A DNA stretch of 64,000 bases from Arthrobacter sp. V1I7. Lineage in GTDB: Bacteria > Actinomycetota > Actinomycetes > Actinomycetales > Micrococcaceae. Location of the stretch: assembly GCF_030817015.1 (NCBI RefSeq), contig NZ_JAUSYS010000001.1, positions 4,774,001 to 4,838,000 on the forward strand, written 5' to 3'. Made by a program: the position numbers and the translations under genes. The notes beneath the pieces were generated by a model, which saw nothing but the letters and a program-made list of their open reading frames with translations, did no database searches and was not told where the DNA came from. This document shows positions 1-8,716 of this stretch, piece after piece. Each line of letters begins with the position of its first letter. The first letter of the stretch is position 1.

Positions 1-249
1 GAACGGGTTGAGGCCGTCATCGCGGAACACTCCAGGGCCGGCGGGACCGCTCGGCTGCGCTGGTCCGGCCACCGGCTGCACGTCGAGATCACGGTGCCGG
101 TCCCGCCGGACGGCCACCTGGTCGAGCTCGCCTCGGTGACGTCCAGTGTGGAACGCGGGGTCCGGCGGGCACTGCCGCACGTCGGCTCGGTGGCGGTCGT
201 GCCCGGCTTCGCCCCGAGCCAACTCGCTACAGACGCCCTAAATCCTTAG
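1..249 (+). CDS. C-terminal end of a CDF-type cation efflux transporter (partial)
   Basis: The frame is open from the first base and stops at TAG 247-249, giving the last 82 residues of a protein that starts outside the window. The segment resembles the cytoplasmic dimerisation domain of cation diffusion facilitator (CDF) transporters: an alternating beta strand (RLHVEITVPV), a linker with the word HLVELASVTSSVE, a helix ending in RALPHVGSVAVV, and no membrane segment. In CDF proteins this domain binds regulatory metal below the membrane part that exchanges Zn/Fe/Mn for protons. The stop lies directly beside the stop of the convergent next gene. Metal specificity cannot be judged from this piece. 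Confidence 0.6.
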   Translation, partial: ERVEAVIAEHSRAGGTARLRWSGHRLHVEITVPVPPDGHLVELASVTSSVERGVRRALPHVGSVAVVPGFAPSQLATDALNP

Positions 250-936
250 CTAGGAGGCGGCGGCTGTGTGTGAGGGTTCCGGGCCCTCAGCCCACGCACG
301 GTCGTCAAGCGCGAGCGTTTTCCAGCCCACATACGACAGTGCCACGGAATAGGGCAGTGTGCCGATGACGCTGAATGCCAGCGTGGACGGCAGGGTCATG
401 GACCCGATGACGAATGCCACTACGGCCGCTGCCGGCCACCACGGGATAAAGCCGTTCCGCCAGAGCGCCAGCAGGAACAGTGGCAGTCCGAAGTAGACGC
501 CGATGAGCCCCGGAATCTGCCATGCGGCGATATTTACCGGCGTCGCCGACCTCTCGAGGATCCCGACGGCAGCGTCAATGGGCAGCCCGGATTGGCCCAG
601 GGCAATGGCGAACCAGTCGACTAGGAGCATCCCGCTCAGGTTGACCAGGCCGACAAATGCCAGCAGCCCCGCGGCACGGCCCCAGATGACTGCCCGGTGG
701 CGAACCATCGTCAGCAGTCCCAGCACTGAGATCGACAGGAAGACCCAGCCGTAATGAAGGAACAGCGGCGCCACCTCGCCCTGGAGGGAATTGGCGCTGA
801 CCGTTTGGATGAAACTTGCAGCGGTGTCTTCAGGCTCCCACGGTGTGAGAGCCATTCCGGCGAGCATGCCCAAGGCGCCGAGGAAGAGTCCTGCCGCCGT
901 CGTTATGCGGCTGAACCGTGCTGCCTGAAGGATCAT
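250..936 (-). CDS. Multi-spanning membrane protein of unknown function
   Basis: This 228-residue product begins at the ATG reading MILQAARFSRITTAAG; the open frame continues upstream but the residues there are arginine/proline-rich and non-natural. About six hydrophobic segments are visible: one near the N-terminus (AGLFLGALGMLAGMAL), others around HYGWVFLSISVLGLL, GLLAFVGLVNLSGMLL and LIGVYFGLPLFLLALW, and two at the C-terminal end. A short charged tail follows. No catalytic motif is seen, and I do not recognise the family. It converges on the CDF fragment with stops one base apart, so the two are not one operon. Confidence 0.65.
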   Translation of the reverse strand: MILQAARFSRITTAAGLFLGALGMLAGMALTPWEPEDTAASFIQTVSANSLQGEVAPLFLHYGWVFLSISVLGLLTMVRHRAVIWGRAAGLLAFVGLVNLSGMLLVDWFAIALGQSGLPIDAAVGILERSATPVNIAAWQIPGLIGVYFGLPLFLLALWRNGFIPWWPAAAVVAFVIGSMTLPSTLAFSVIGTLPYSVALSYVGWKTLALDDRAWAEGPEPSHTAAAS

Positions 937-1214
937 CGTGACCACTCGCCTCGGAGGACAATGGTATGTTCGGCCATTGTCCTCCTGCCGCTTGCGGCGG
1001 ACAAGCAGAATTGGGTTGGACAGCCGGAAGCAATCAGCGCGCATGTCGGCGATGATCTCGCGGCAGTAGCTCACTGGCAGTTGGTCGTCGCAGCCGCTCA
1101 CCCGGCCACCGACGGACCAGGCACCCGCCGTTCGTCCCCGACGCCGGACCTGTTCGGGCCGGCTTCCGGGCGGAAATCGCCGCCGGGCCGACCCTTGAAC
1201 TCCCCGGCCGCTAC

Positions 1215-1832
1215 CTAGAGGTGCTGGATGCCTGCCCGCTGCATGGCGTCCTTGTAGACCTCGACGTTCTTCGCCAGGAGTTCTTCCTGCTTGGCTGCCG
1301 AGACGGCGAACGCGCGGCCGCCGAGGGCGGTGGCCTTGTAGATCTTGACGCCGCGGTTCTTCAGTGAGGAGTGGTAGGTCTTCTCGAAGAGGGTGAGGAA
1401 GGCGTGGGCGTCGGCGCCGTGGGCGATGATGGCCGAGACGCGCTTGTTGATCTTCAGGAACTGGCGGAAAGGCCGCAGGCCGTCCGTTTTCTCCTGGACG
1501 TTCAGTGCGGAGGGGAGCTCGGGGTCGCGGACCCAAGGGTAGGCGTTCCACGGCATCACGTAGCGGGGGTCGAGTTCGACGGCCTCGTAGATGGAGGTGG
1601 CGCGGCGGGCGGCCTCGTCATCGTTGAAGTGGGAAACGAAGCCTGACTCGGTGCCCTTGCCGGGGGCGATGTGCAGGCTGACGATCCGGCATTCGTCCTC
1701 GTCATGGACTGGATCGATGTACGGGACGACCGACCCCGGCTTCTTTTCCATGAGTTCGTCGCAAAGCGCCGTTACCGCCGCGATGTTCGGTTCCTGCAGC
1801 AGGGTCTTCTTTTCGTCCCAGTCAATCGTCAC
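1215..1832 (-). CDS. Possible uracil-DNA-glycosylase-superfamily protein (hypothetical)
   Basis: The product has 205 residues and starts at a GTG preceded by GGGAGA. Mid-protein it reads YVMPWNAYPWV, and further on IIAHGADAHAFL. The WNAYPW word and the following H-containing segment recall annotated uracil-DNA-glycosylase-like proteins of actinobacteria, where similar words lie near the active site. The canonical UDG motifs (GQDPYH, HPSPLS) are absent, so the activity is uncertain; a general hypothetical protein is the alternative. It has no signal peptide or membrane segment and appears monocistronic, flanked by about 280 and 530 non-coding bases. Confidence 0.55.
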   Translation of the reverse strand: MTIDWDEKKTLLQEPNIAAVTALCDELMEKKPGSVVPYIDPVHDEDECRIVSLHIAPGKGTESGFVSHFNDDEAARRATSIYEAVELDPRYVMPWNAYPWVRDPELPSALNVQEKTDGLRPFRQFLKINKRVSAIIAHGADAHAFLTLFEKTYHSSLKNRGVKIYKATALGGRAFAVSAAKQEELLAKNVEVYKDAMQRAGIQHL

Positions 1833-2361
1833 GATTTCTCCCTCAGCGCTCGGCGTCCAGAATCAGGCGTCTGCTCCCACTCTACGCTTCCGGCGGAGGC
1901 GGCGTTTTTTGAGGGCGCCTGCGACGTTGCTTTTGCCAGCCCCAATGACCCCTGTGACCTGGCGGCTTAACGCGCCGCTGAGCCCCGCCGGCAAATTATC
2001 CGCAACCGGCCAGTTGGTCCCCTAGTGCCTTCGGGTTGCCCGGCGTAGGCTTAAAGCGCCTGCAGGTAGCCGTCAGATTACGTTGGGCCGTTCAGGACAT
2101 TTAAGTGTCCGAGCCATCTCATAGCGAGATCGCGAAGGTACCTGCAGGCTTCACGTGCCCGCCAAGTCTGGCGGGACGCCGCAGCATCCGGCCAATCTGG
2201 TTCAGGCGCGGGGGACAAAAACGTAGTGGCGGAGTGCCGGCTAGCGGGAGGCACTATCTCAAGCACCGGCACAGGTCCATCATGAAGGGAGCAAGCCAGT
2301 GCGACGGGCTCCCTTGAGGACCAATGGCGAGCGTGCTGGCCGTGAACCTGAGGAGATTGTC
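1833..2361. other. Intergenic stretch, no gene recognised
   Basis: About 530 bases between the divergent UDG-like gene and the serine hydrolase. Short open frames here have no family resemblance and no ribosome binding site. The region should contain both promoters, but I could not pick a convincing -35/-10 pair. Confidence 0.5.
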
Positions 2362-4017
2362 GTGACCAGGATCCGCTCCGCTTCCCCGGACCGCCGTTCG
2401 CTTCTCAAGGCGGTGGGGATCGGAGCCGCTGGAATCGCGGGCGCTCCGCTGCTGGCCGGCTGCACTTCCCAAGGCGAGCCTCGTGGCGGTCCCGGCCAAC
2501 CGAGTTCGACGGCGTCGTTACTCCCGGCGCCGGAGCCGCAGGTCAAACCCTTGCTGGACCAGCAGAAGTTCGACAATGCCTTGGCCAAGCTCGACGGGAT
2601 GGTCCAGGGCGCCATGGAGAGCACCGGAGTTCCGGGGATCGCGGTGGCCGTGGTCTACCGGGATCAGACGGTGTACACGAAGGGCTTCGGGGTGCGGGAG
2701 TCCGGCAAGACAGAGACGGTCGACGCCGACACGGTCTTCCTGCTGGCGTCCGTGTCCAAACCGCTTGCCTCGACGGTGGCTGCGGGGGCCGTGGGCCGCA
2801 ACGCCGTCCAATGGAAGGACCCGGTAATCAGCCACAGTCCGGACTTCTCCTTGAAGGACCCGTTCGTCACCCGGAATGCGACCATTGCGGACCTGTTGTC
2901 GCACCAGGGAGGCCTGCGGACCGGCTCGGGCGATCTGCTCGAAGACCTCGGATTCGACCAGCCGTACATCCTCAGCCACCTCAACCAGCAGCCGCTGGAC
3001 TCGTTCCGGTCCAGCTACAACTACAGCAACTTCGGCTACACCGCAGGAGCACAGGCGGTCGCCGACGCCATGAAGATGTCCTGGGAGGACCTGGCCGACG
3101 AGATACTGTTCAAGCCGCTCAATATGACCGACAGCAGCTACCGCCACGCGGACTACCAAAAGGCGCCGAACAGGGCCCTCATTCATGTACCGGCCGGGGA
3201 CAGGACCTGGGTGGCCAAATACAACCGCGACGCCGATGCGGAGGCCCCCGCCGGCGGCGCCAGCTCCTCGGTCCGGGACCTTGCCCGCTGGCTCCGGTTG
3301 CAGCTCGCCAGCGGCAGCTATGACGGCAAACAGGTCATCGCCGCGGAAGCCCTTGGGGTCACCCATGTCCCCCACGCAGTCTCGGGACCGCCCGCCACCC
3401 CGGGAGCCCGCACACGGTTCTACGGCCTGGGATGGAACGTCTCCTATGACGACCACGCCCGCCTCCAGCTCGGGCACTCCGGAGCCTTCAACCTTGGTAC
3501 CGCGACCGCCGTCTCCATGCTCCCGGGAGAGCAGCTGGGGATCGTGGTTCTGACGAACGGCTGGCCCCAGGGCATTCCCGAGGCCATCTGCGCCGGCTTC
3601 CTGGACGTGGCTCAGAATGGAGAGCCCACCGTCGACTGGCTGAGTTTCACCGCCGGAGTATTCCAGCAGATCCACGAGTCGGAGAAGCCGAAAGTGGACT
3701 ATTCCAAGACCCCTGACCGGACACAGCCGGCGCGGACCAACACCTTTTACACCGGCAGCTACACCAATTCCTACTACGGGCCGCTGACTGTCGCCGAGGA
3801 GGGAGGCGCGCTGGAATTCAAAATGGGTCCGGCCGACAAGACCACAACGTTCCGCCTTGCCCACTTTGACGGAGACACCTTCAGCTTCAACTCGATCGGG
3901 GAGAACGGCAACGGTCTGGCCGGGGCCATCTTCACCCCAGGTTCGGGCGGCACAGCCTCCAGCGTCAAACTCGACTTCTACGATGAGACCGGGCTGGGCA
4001 CCTTCACCCGCAGCTGA
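2362..4017 (+). CDS. Tat-exported lipoprotein serine hydrolase, beta-lactamase class C family
   Basis: The 551-residue product starts at GTG 2362, six bases after AGGAG. The N-terminus has a twin-arginine stretch (RRSLLKAVG, RR at residues 11-12) and a lipobox LLAGC with Cys about residue 34, so it is probably exported by Tat and lipid-anchored. The beta-lactamase/transpeptidase-like fold is shown by the S-V-S-K tetrad (Ser about 130, Lys about 133), a Y-S-N motif (NYSNFGYTAG) and an HSG motif (LGHSGAFNLG). Members include D-aminopeptidases, esterases and penicillin-binding-like enzymes, so the substrate is unknown. The C-terminal 130 residues form a beta-rich extra domain like those following many such esterases. 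It stands alone and is followed by a small gene on the same strand. Confidence 0.88.
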   Translation: MTRIRSASPDRRSLLKAVGIGAAGIAGAPLLAGCTSQGEPRGGPGQPSSTASLLPAPEPQVKPLLDQQKFDNALAKLDGMVQGAMESTGVPGIAVAVVYRDQTVYTKGFGVRESGKTETVDADTVFLLASVSKPLASTVAAGAVGRNAVQWKDPVISHSPDFSLKDPFVTRNATIADLLSHQGGLRTGSGDLLEDLGFDQPYILSHLNQQPLDSFRSSYNYSNFGYTAGAQAVADAMKMSWEDLADEILFKPLNMTDSSYRHADYQKAPNRALIHVPAGDRTWVAKYNRDADAEAPAGGASSSVRDLARWLRLQLASGSYDGKQVIAAEALGVTHVPHAVSGPPATPGARTRFYGLGWNVSYDDHARLQLGHSGAFNLGTATAVSMLPGEQLGIVVLTNGWPQGIPEAICAGFLDVAQNGEPTVDWLSFTAGVFQQIHESEKPKVDYSKTPDRTQPARTNTFYTGSYTNSYYGPLTVAEEGGALEFKMGPADKTTTFRLAHFDGDTFSFNSIGENGNGLAGAIFTPGSGGTASSVKLDFYDETGLGTFTRS

Positions 4018-4074
4018 GGCCGGGGTACTTCCGTAAGCTTCAAGGGAACAGCACCGCCCGACCCGAGGAACCCA

Positions 4075-4584
4075 TTGCCGATCAACCGACAGACCCTCAA
4101 GGCCGACGGGTTCACCGGGTTCAGGATCCTTGCGGACCTTGACATCAACCGCATCCCGCAGAAAACCGGGATTTTCGCGGTACTGCGGCCCGAGGGGTTC
4201 CGGCCGCAGTACCTGGCCAAGAGCACGGCGGGCGTCTTCAAGAAGAAGGATCCCAGCCTGCGGGCGGATGCGCTCGCCGCCGAATGGGTCGACGACGCCG
4301 ATGTCCTCTACATCGGGAAGGCCGGCCCCGGCAGCAAAGGCAACCGCGGGCTGCGCCGGCAGATCCAGGAGTTCGTCGACTTCGGCAAGGGCAAGCCGCC
4401 CGGCCACTGGGACGGCCGGCTGATCTGGCAGCTCGCCGGCGCGGGTTCCCTGATCGTCGCCTGGAAGGAACTGCCCGCCGAGCAGCTGACCGCCGCCGAA
4501 GCCGGATACCACGCCGGGTTCCGCGAAGAATACGGCCGGCTGCCCTTCGCCAACCTGGTGCAGTCCAGGGTCAAAGGCGGCTAG
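4075..4584 (+). CDS. GIY-YIG-like small protein
   Basis: The 169-residue product starts at TTG 4075 five bases after GAGGAA. The sequence carries elements of the GIY-YIG nuclease fold: TGIFAVL at residues 31-37 (GIF for GIY), VLYIGKAG at 77-84 (YIG), an arginine helix GLRRQIQEF, the HWDGRLIWQL strand, a downstream Glu (AEAGYHAGFREE) and a final Asn (PFANLV). These match the expected order of the catalytic Tyr/Tyr/Arg/Glu/Asn positions, though the first Tyr is Phe. It could be a DNA-processing enzyme or a catalytically weak relative. Its stop codon overlaps that of the convergent amidohydrolase through the palindrome CTAG (4581-4584). Confidence 0.65.
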   Translation: MPINRQTLKADGFTGFRILADLDINRIPQKTGIFAVLRPEGFRPQYLAKSTAGVFKKKDPSLRADALAAEWVDDADVLYIGKAGPGSKGNRGLRRQIQEFVDFGKGKPPGHWDGRLIWQLAGAGSLIVAWKELPAEQLTAAEAGYHAGFREEYGRLPFANLVQSRVKGG

Positions 4585-6077
4585 ACGCCGCGGTGGGTGA
4601 ACCGCCCCGCCACCAGTGTGGCTGCCACCGGCATCGCGGCGAACACGGCATCGGACACGGCAAGCGGGTCGCCGTCGAGCACCGCAAGGTCCGCCGGGTC
4701 GCCAACCCGGACGGTGCCCCGTCCCCTGGTTGAGGCCGTCAGCGCTTCCATCCGGGTGAGAGCCTGCTCCGGATGCCAGGGCGCGCGTCCGTCCCGGCCA
4801 GCCCGCGTGGTGGCCGCGGACATCGCCAGCCAGGGCTCAAGCGGGGACACCGGAGCATCGGAACCGAGCGCCAGCGTCGCCCCGGCGGCCAGCAGGGACC
4901 GCAGCGGGAAGGCCCGGGCGGTGCGGCCGGCCCAGTTCGAATCGGCGGCGTCCCGGTCATCGAGGGCATGTGCTGGCTGCACGCTCGCGGTCACGCCCAG
5001 CTCGCCAAAGCGCGGGAAGTCCCCGGTCCGGACAAACTGGGCATGCTCAATCCGTCCGCTGATCCCGGCGGCCTCGAACGCGTTCAGCGCCACCTCGTTG
5101 GCGCCGTCGCCGATCGCATGCACCGCCGGAACGAAGCCGGCGTCCCGCGCCCGGACCAGCAACGCCAGCAGTTCCCCCTCGCTCACGGTCAGCAGCCCCC
5201 GGCCGCCGTGCGGGTACGGGTCTACGCAGTACGCCGTGCGGGTGTTCAGCGCGCCGTCGATCAGCACCTTGAGCGGGCCCACCCGCAGCAGTCCCGCCCC
5301 GCCGTCGAGCAGCTGTCCCGTCCGCAGGCCGTCCGCGACGGCGCGGTCCAGGTGCTGTGGGTAGACGCCGGCGTCCACCCGGAATGAATCAAAGCCGCCG
5401 ACGATGCGTCGCAGCCACACATCCCGGTTCCAGGTCATTTCAAAGTCGACAACCCCCACGATTCCGCGTGCCGCCGCCGTCTGTGCGGCGTCCCGCACCC
5501 AGCCGTCCAGCACGACGTCGGGGAGTTGGCCCAGCGTGCGGGTCAGGTCGAAGGCCGGCTCCTCACGCAGCAGCCCGCTCGCGTCCACCGGCACGCCGTA
5601 GCGTGCAGACGCCGCGGTGTTGAGCCAGACACAGTGCAGGTCGTGGCTGAGCAGCGCCGTCGGCAGTCCGCGGGTGACGCCGTCAAGCAGTTCCAGAGTC
5701 GGAGCATCGCCCCACAGGGCGTCCCGGAAGCCGACGCCCACCACCGGCAGCCCATCGTCCGGGTGCTCTGCCACAAAGGACCGGACGACGTCGGCCGCCG
5801 CCCGCGCCGAACCGGCGCCGGACAGGTCGATCCGATGGGCGGCGAGAGCCCACTGGGTCATGTGGACATGCTCATCCCAGAGCCCGGGGATGAGGTACCG
5901 CCCGTCGAGGTCGACAACGGGAACGCCCGCGGGCAAGCCGGCAGTATGCCCTGCAGGAGTGATCCGGGAGACCAGACCACCGCTGACGTGGACGTTGCGC
6001 AACGCGGCCTCACCGGCGAATCGAACGCTGGCGAGGACGAGGTCGGAAGCCGCAGTACCGGCAGGGGTCTCGGGCAT
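4581..6077 (-). CDS. Amidohydrolase family 3 (YtcJ-like) protein
   Basis: The 498-residue protein begins at MPETPAGTAASDL; the open frame extends upstream but those residues are unlike coding sequence. It is a metal-dependent hydrolase of the amidohydrolase superfamily: the HxH motif sits in PGLWDEHVHMTQW, a third ligand area in VHAIGDGANEVAL, and the conserved Asp in LALGSDAPVSPLEPW. The C-terminus (VRVGDPADLAVLDGDPL) is the usual small beta-sandwich closing segment. YtcJ-like members hydrolyse N-formyl or amide compounds; the substrate here is unknown. No signal peptide is seen, so it is probably cytoplasmic. It is convergent with the GIY-YIG-like gene with a four-base overlap. Confidence 0.88.
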   Translation of the reverse strand: MPETPAGTAASDLVLASVRFAGEAALRNVHVSGGLVSRITPAGHTAGLPAGVPVVDLDGRYLIPGLWDEHVHMTQWALAAHRIDLSGAGSARAAADVVRSFVAEHPDDGLPVVGVGFRDALWGDAPTLELLDGVTRGLPTALLSHDLHCVWLNTAASARYGVPVDASGLLREEPAFDLTRTLGQLPDVVLDGWVRDAAQTAAARGIVGVVDFEMTWNRDVWLRRIVGGFDSFRVDAGVYPQHLDRAVADGLRTGQLLDGGAGLLRVGPLKVLIDGALNTRTAYCVDPYPHGGRGLLTVSEGELLALLVRARDAGFVPAVHAIGDGANEVALNAFEAAGISGRIEHAQFVRTGDFPRFGELGVTASVQPAHALDDRDAADSNWAGRTARAFPLRSLLAAGATLALGSDAPVSPLEPWLAMSAATTRAGRDGRAPWHPEQALTRMEALTASTRGRGTVRVGDPADLAVLDGDPLAVSDAVFAAMPVAATLVAGRFTHRGV

Positions 6078-6508
6078 AGTGAACAGGCTATGGGCAGGCC
6101 GTCCGGACAGCAATCCGGTAACATCCGGCCGCCCGCTGGCCCGGGACCGGCAGGGGCGCGAGCACGCCCGGCCGCGCGCTGGTCGAAAGGCCAATCCGGG
6201 ACTTTTGCCCCTTGCCGGGATACCGGGTCCCGACCATGCTTGGGGTGGGGTGGTTCCTGCACGGACATTGGGGGATGAACCGCTTTCGCAGTACCGGTCT
6301 CGCTAAGAACCTTGGGGAAGGAAACGGCAATTTGCTCTTTCCGGCTTCAGCAGGAAAAGGCAGGAGACCACGTCCACATGATCACTCACCACGAAGCCTC
6401 CGAGGCTCGGTCAATGCTCCCGCGGTGGGGGAGCTCTGGGGCTCCGTGAGCCATTCTCATCACCGCTCCAGCTCGTACCACGCACACCCCTCTCACGGGG
6501 ATCCGCGC
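6078..6508. other. Intergenic stretch between divergent genes
   Basis: About 430 bases hold no convincing gene. One long frame runs through into the following STAS-like gene, but the translated part before its ATG is His/Ser/Arg-rich and unlike protein. Confidence 0.5.
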
Positions 6509-6811
6509 ATGAAAGTGCTCATCCGCATCGACGCCGTCGAAGAGTCCGCGAAAGTTGAGGTTCGGGGCGTCGTGACGAACGCCAATATCCGGGCCCTCTA
6601 TGTCGTCTGCCGTCGCGTAGTCTCCAAGTTGCCAGGATATGAGGTCGTCGTTGATCTCGCCCACGCCATGGTGACGGCGGTCGCTTTTGATGAGCTCCAG
6701 GAGCATGCCCGCCAGTCAATTGTCTCCTCAGGCATCGACGGCTCGGTGACCCCCTGCCGCCTGCGGATCGTGGAACCTCCGGTCCTTCTCAGGCGCAAAG
6801 AGCACGTATGA
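6509..6811 (+). CDS. Small STAS-like protein
   Basis: This 100-residue product reads MKVLIRIDAVEESAKVEVRG at its start. The pattern of beta strand, VRGVVTNANIRALYVVCRRV helix and YEVVVDLAHAMV strand followed by a helix resembles the STAS fold of anti-anti-sigma factors. STAS proteins usually carry a phosphorylatable Ser/Thr after the D-L strand; here the word is DLAHAMVTAVAF, so the phospho-site is not obvious. The start was chosen at the ATG because GGGG lies eight bases upstream and the upstream extension is non-natural. It is followed 90 bases on by a DUF4389 gene on the same strand. Function in the cell is unknown. Confidence 0.6.
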   Translation: MKVLIRIDAVEESAKVEVRGVVTNANIRALYVVCRRVVSKLPGYEVVVDLAHAMVTAVAFDELQEHARQSIVSSGIDGSVTPCRLRIVEPPVLLRRKEHV

Positions 6812-6900
6812 AAGCCCTCGTCTACGGCGGGCCCGGCGAAACGACAGCGCCCCAGGGCGTGACCACCTCCTGAAAAGGGCCTTGTGAAAGGACGGCGGTC

Positions 6901-8586
6901 ATGCGACCAGGCCGGATTGTCATGCTCGTGCTGGGCACTCTCAGCGCACTTTTCGGGCTGGGACTGCTCGCCGGCGCCGGTGCTGCGGGGTGGGCCAATT
7001 ACCAGCAGCGCGACAACGGGTATTTCACGACGCCGTCGGCACGCTTCGCCGCGGACTCCTACGCCCTGACTTCTCCCCGCCTCGGCGTCATGACCCAAGA
7101 CCGCTTCTCGGACACGGCATCCGTGAACGTGCCGGGCAGCATAGTGATCCGTGGCTCCGCCGCGGACCCTGCTAAGCAGATCTTCATCGGGATCGCGCCG
7201 CAGGCCGCGGTGGCGACCTACCTGGCCGACGTCCAGCACTCCGAGGTCACCGACGTCCGATTCTCTCCCTTCCGGGCACAGTACCTTGCTGTCCCAGGCT
7301 CCAGAACCCCGCCGCAGCCGGCCGACCAGGGTTTCTGGACGGCCGCAGCCGCCGGGCCCGGGGCCCAAGAACTCAGGTGGGACCTGCGGTCCGGCAACTG
7401 GGCCGTAGTAGTCATGAATGCCGACGCCAGCATGCCCGTTGCCGTTGATCTCCAAGCCGGGGCCCGCTCCGACCTGCTGTGGCCGATCTTTGTTGGCCTG
7501 CTCATCGCCGGATTACTGCTGCTGGCCGTCGGCGTGCCCCTGATCGTGGCCGGCGCCGCGGGGCTTGGGCCTGGCCTGCCCCGCCCGCCAGGGTCGCCGC
7601 CAGCCGGCCCGCGGCAGGCCGGGCAGCCCTACGGAGCGCCGGGCTACGGGCAGGCCTACGGTACGCAAACTTATGGCGTGCAGGGTTCAGGTGTTCAGCC
7701 ACCCGCCGGGCCACCCTACGCCGGGCCACCCTACGCCGGGCCACCCTACGCCGGGTCACCCTACCTCGGGCAGCCAGTAGCCGGCCCGCCTGGCACCCGG
7801 CAGCCAGGGGCAGGGCCGCTTTCCATGCCCCAGCCGTATCCGGCCCAGCCCTATGCGGCGGCGGCGCCGCCAGGCGTGGGCGGCGTGGTGTATCCGGCAC
7901 GAGTCAGTGGTTACCTGGATCCCGACCTGTCCCGCTGGCTGTGGCTGGTGAAATGGTTGCTGGCAATCCCGCACTTCATCATCCTGCTCTTCCTCTGGTT
8001 CGCCCTCATCGTGGTCACGATCGCGGCATGGTTCGCGATCCTGTTCACGGGCCGCTACCCGCGCTCGCTGTTCAACTTCAGCGTCGGGGTGATCCGCTGG
8101 AACTGGCGGGTGTCCTTCTACGCCTACGGTGCGTTGGGCACGGACCGGTACCCGCCCTTCACCCTCGCCCGCACCGACTACCCGGCCGACTTCGACGTCG
8201 ACTATCCCGAGCGGCTGTCCCGGGGACTGGTATTGGTCAAGTCCTGGCTGCTGGCCATCCCCCACCTGCTCATCGTCGCCGTGCTGACCGGGACGGCACA
8301 GACATGGACAGTGCGCGACGGCGCTTGGGTGCAGGAGAGCGTCGGCATCTCGCTCCTGGGACTGCTGGTATTCATCGCCGGGGTCATCCTGCTCTTCACC
8401 GGGCAATACCGGCGGGGCCTCTTTGACTTGGTGCTGGGGCTTAACCGCTGGATCTATCGGGTGATCACCTACGTGGCGCTGATGCGGGACGAATACCGCG
8501 CCATTCCATCTGGACCTGGGGCCATTGGATCCGGGCGACGCCCGGAGGGTTCCAGTGGATCGCTCCGGGACAGGAGATCCCTCTGA
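6901..8586 (+). CDS. DUF4389 domain membrane protein
   Basis: This 561-residue membrane protein starts at ATG 6901 after an AAAGGA site. Residues 1-30 form a membrane segment, followed by an extracytoplasmic domain to about residue 190 and a second membrane helix (WPIFVGLLIAGLLLLAVGV). A Pro/Gly/Tyr-rich linker with tandem PPYAG repeats follows. The C-terminal part has two related DUF4389 units, each with LxxWLLAIPHxxI and a FTGxYxRxLFxxxxGxxRW motif. DUF4389 proteins are common in actinobacteria and their role is unknown. Nothing suggests an enzyme. The linker repeats are also a DNA tandem repeat and likely vary in length between strains. Confidence 0.85.
   Translation: MRPGRIVMLVLGTLSALFGLGLLAGAGAAGWANYQQRDNGYFTTPSARFAADSYALTSPRLGVMTQDRFSDTASVNVPGSIVIRGSAADPAKQIFIGIAPQAAVATYLADVQHSEVTDVRFSPFRAQYLAVPGSRTPPQPADQGFWTAAAAGPGAQELRWDLRSGNWAVVVMNADASMPVAVDLQAGARSDLLWPIFVGLLIAGLLLLAVGVPLIVAGAAGLGPGLPRPPGSPPAGPRQAGQPYGAPGYGQAYGTQTYGVQGSGVQPPAGPPYAGPPYAGPPYAGSPYLGQPVAGPPGTRQPGAGPLSMPQPYPAQPYAAAAPPGVGGVVYPARVSGYLDPDLSRWLWLVKWLLAIPHFIILLFLWFALIVVTIAAWFAILFTGRYPRSLFNFSVGVIRWNWRVSFYAYGALGTDRYPPFTLARTDYPADFDVDYPERLSRGLVLVKSWLLAIPHLLIVAVLTGTAQTWTVRDGAWVQESVGISLLGLLVFIAGVILLFTGQYRRGLFDLVLGLNRWIYRVITYVALMRDEYRAIPSGPGAIGSGRRPEGSSGSLRDRRSL
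7702..7762 (+). repeat. In-frame tandem 15-bp repeat encoding PPYAG units
   Basis: Four near-identical copies of a 15-base unit (gccgggccaccctac) lie in the DUF4389 linker. The last copy changes to a Ser codon. Boundaries are approximate. Confidence 0.8.
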
Positions 8587-8716
8587 ACCGGATGGCTCCG
8601 CTCAGCCTGGGCCTGCCGCCCCGCCGCATCCGTAGCATTTCCGCCCCCTTGCCACCGCGCCCCGGCAAGAACATAGTTGAGGGAATTCACCACTCCGCGG
8701 CAGGAGGCAGGCGACG

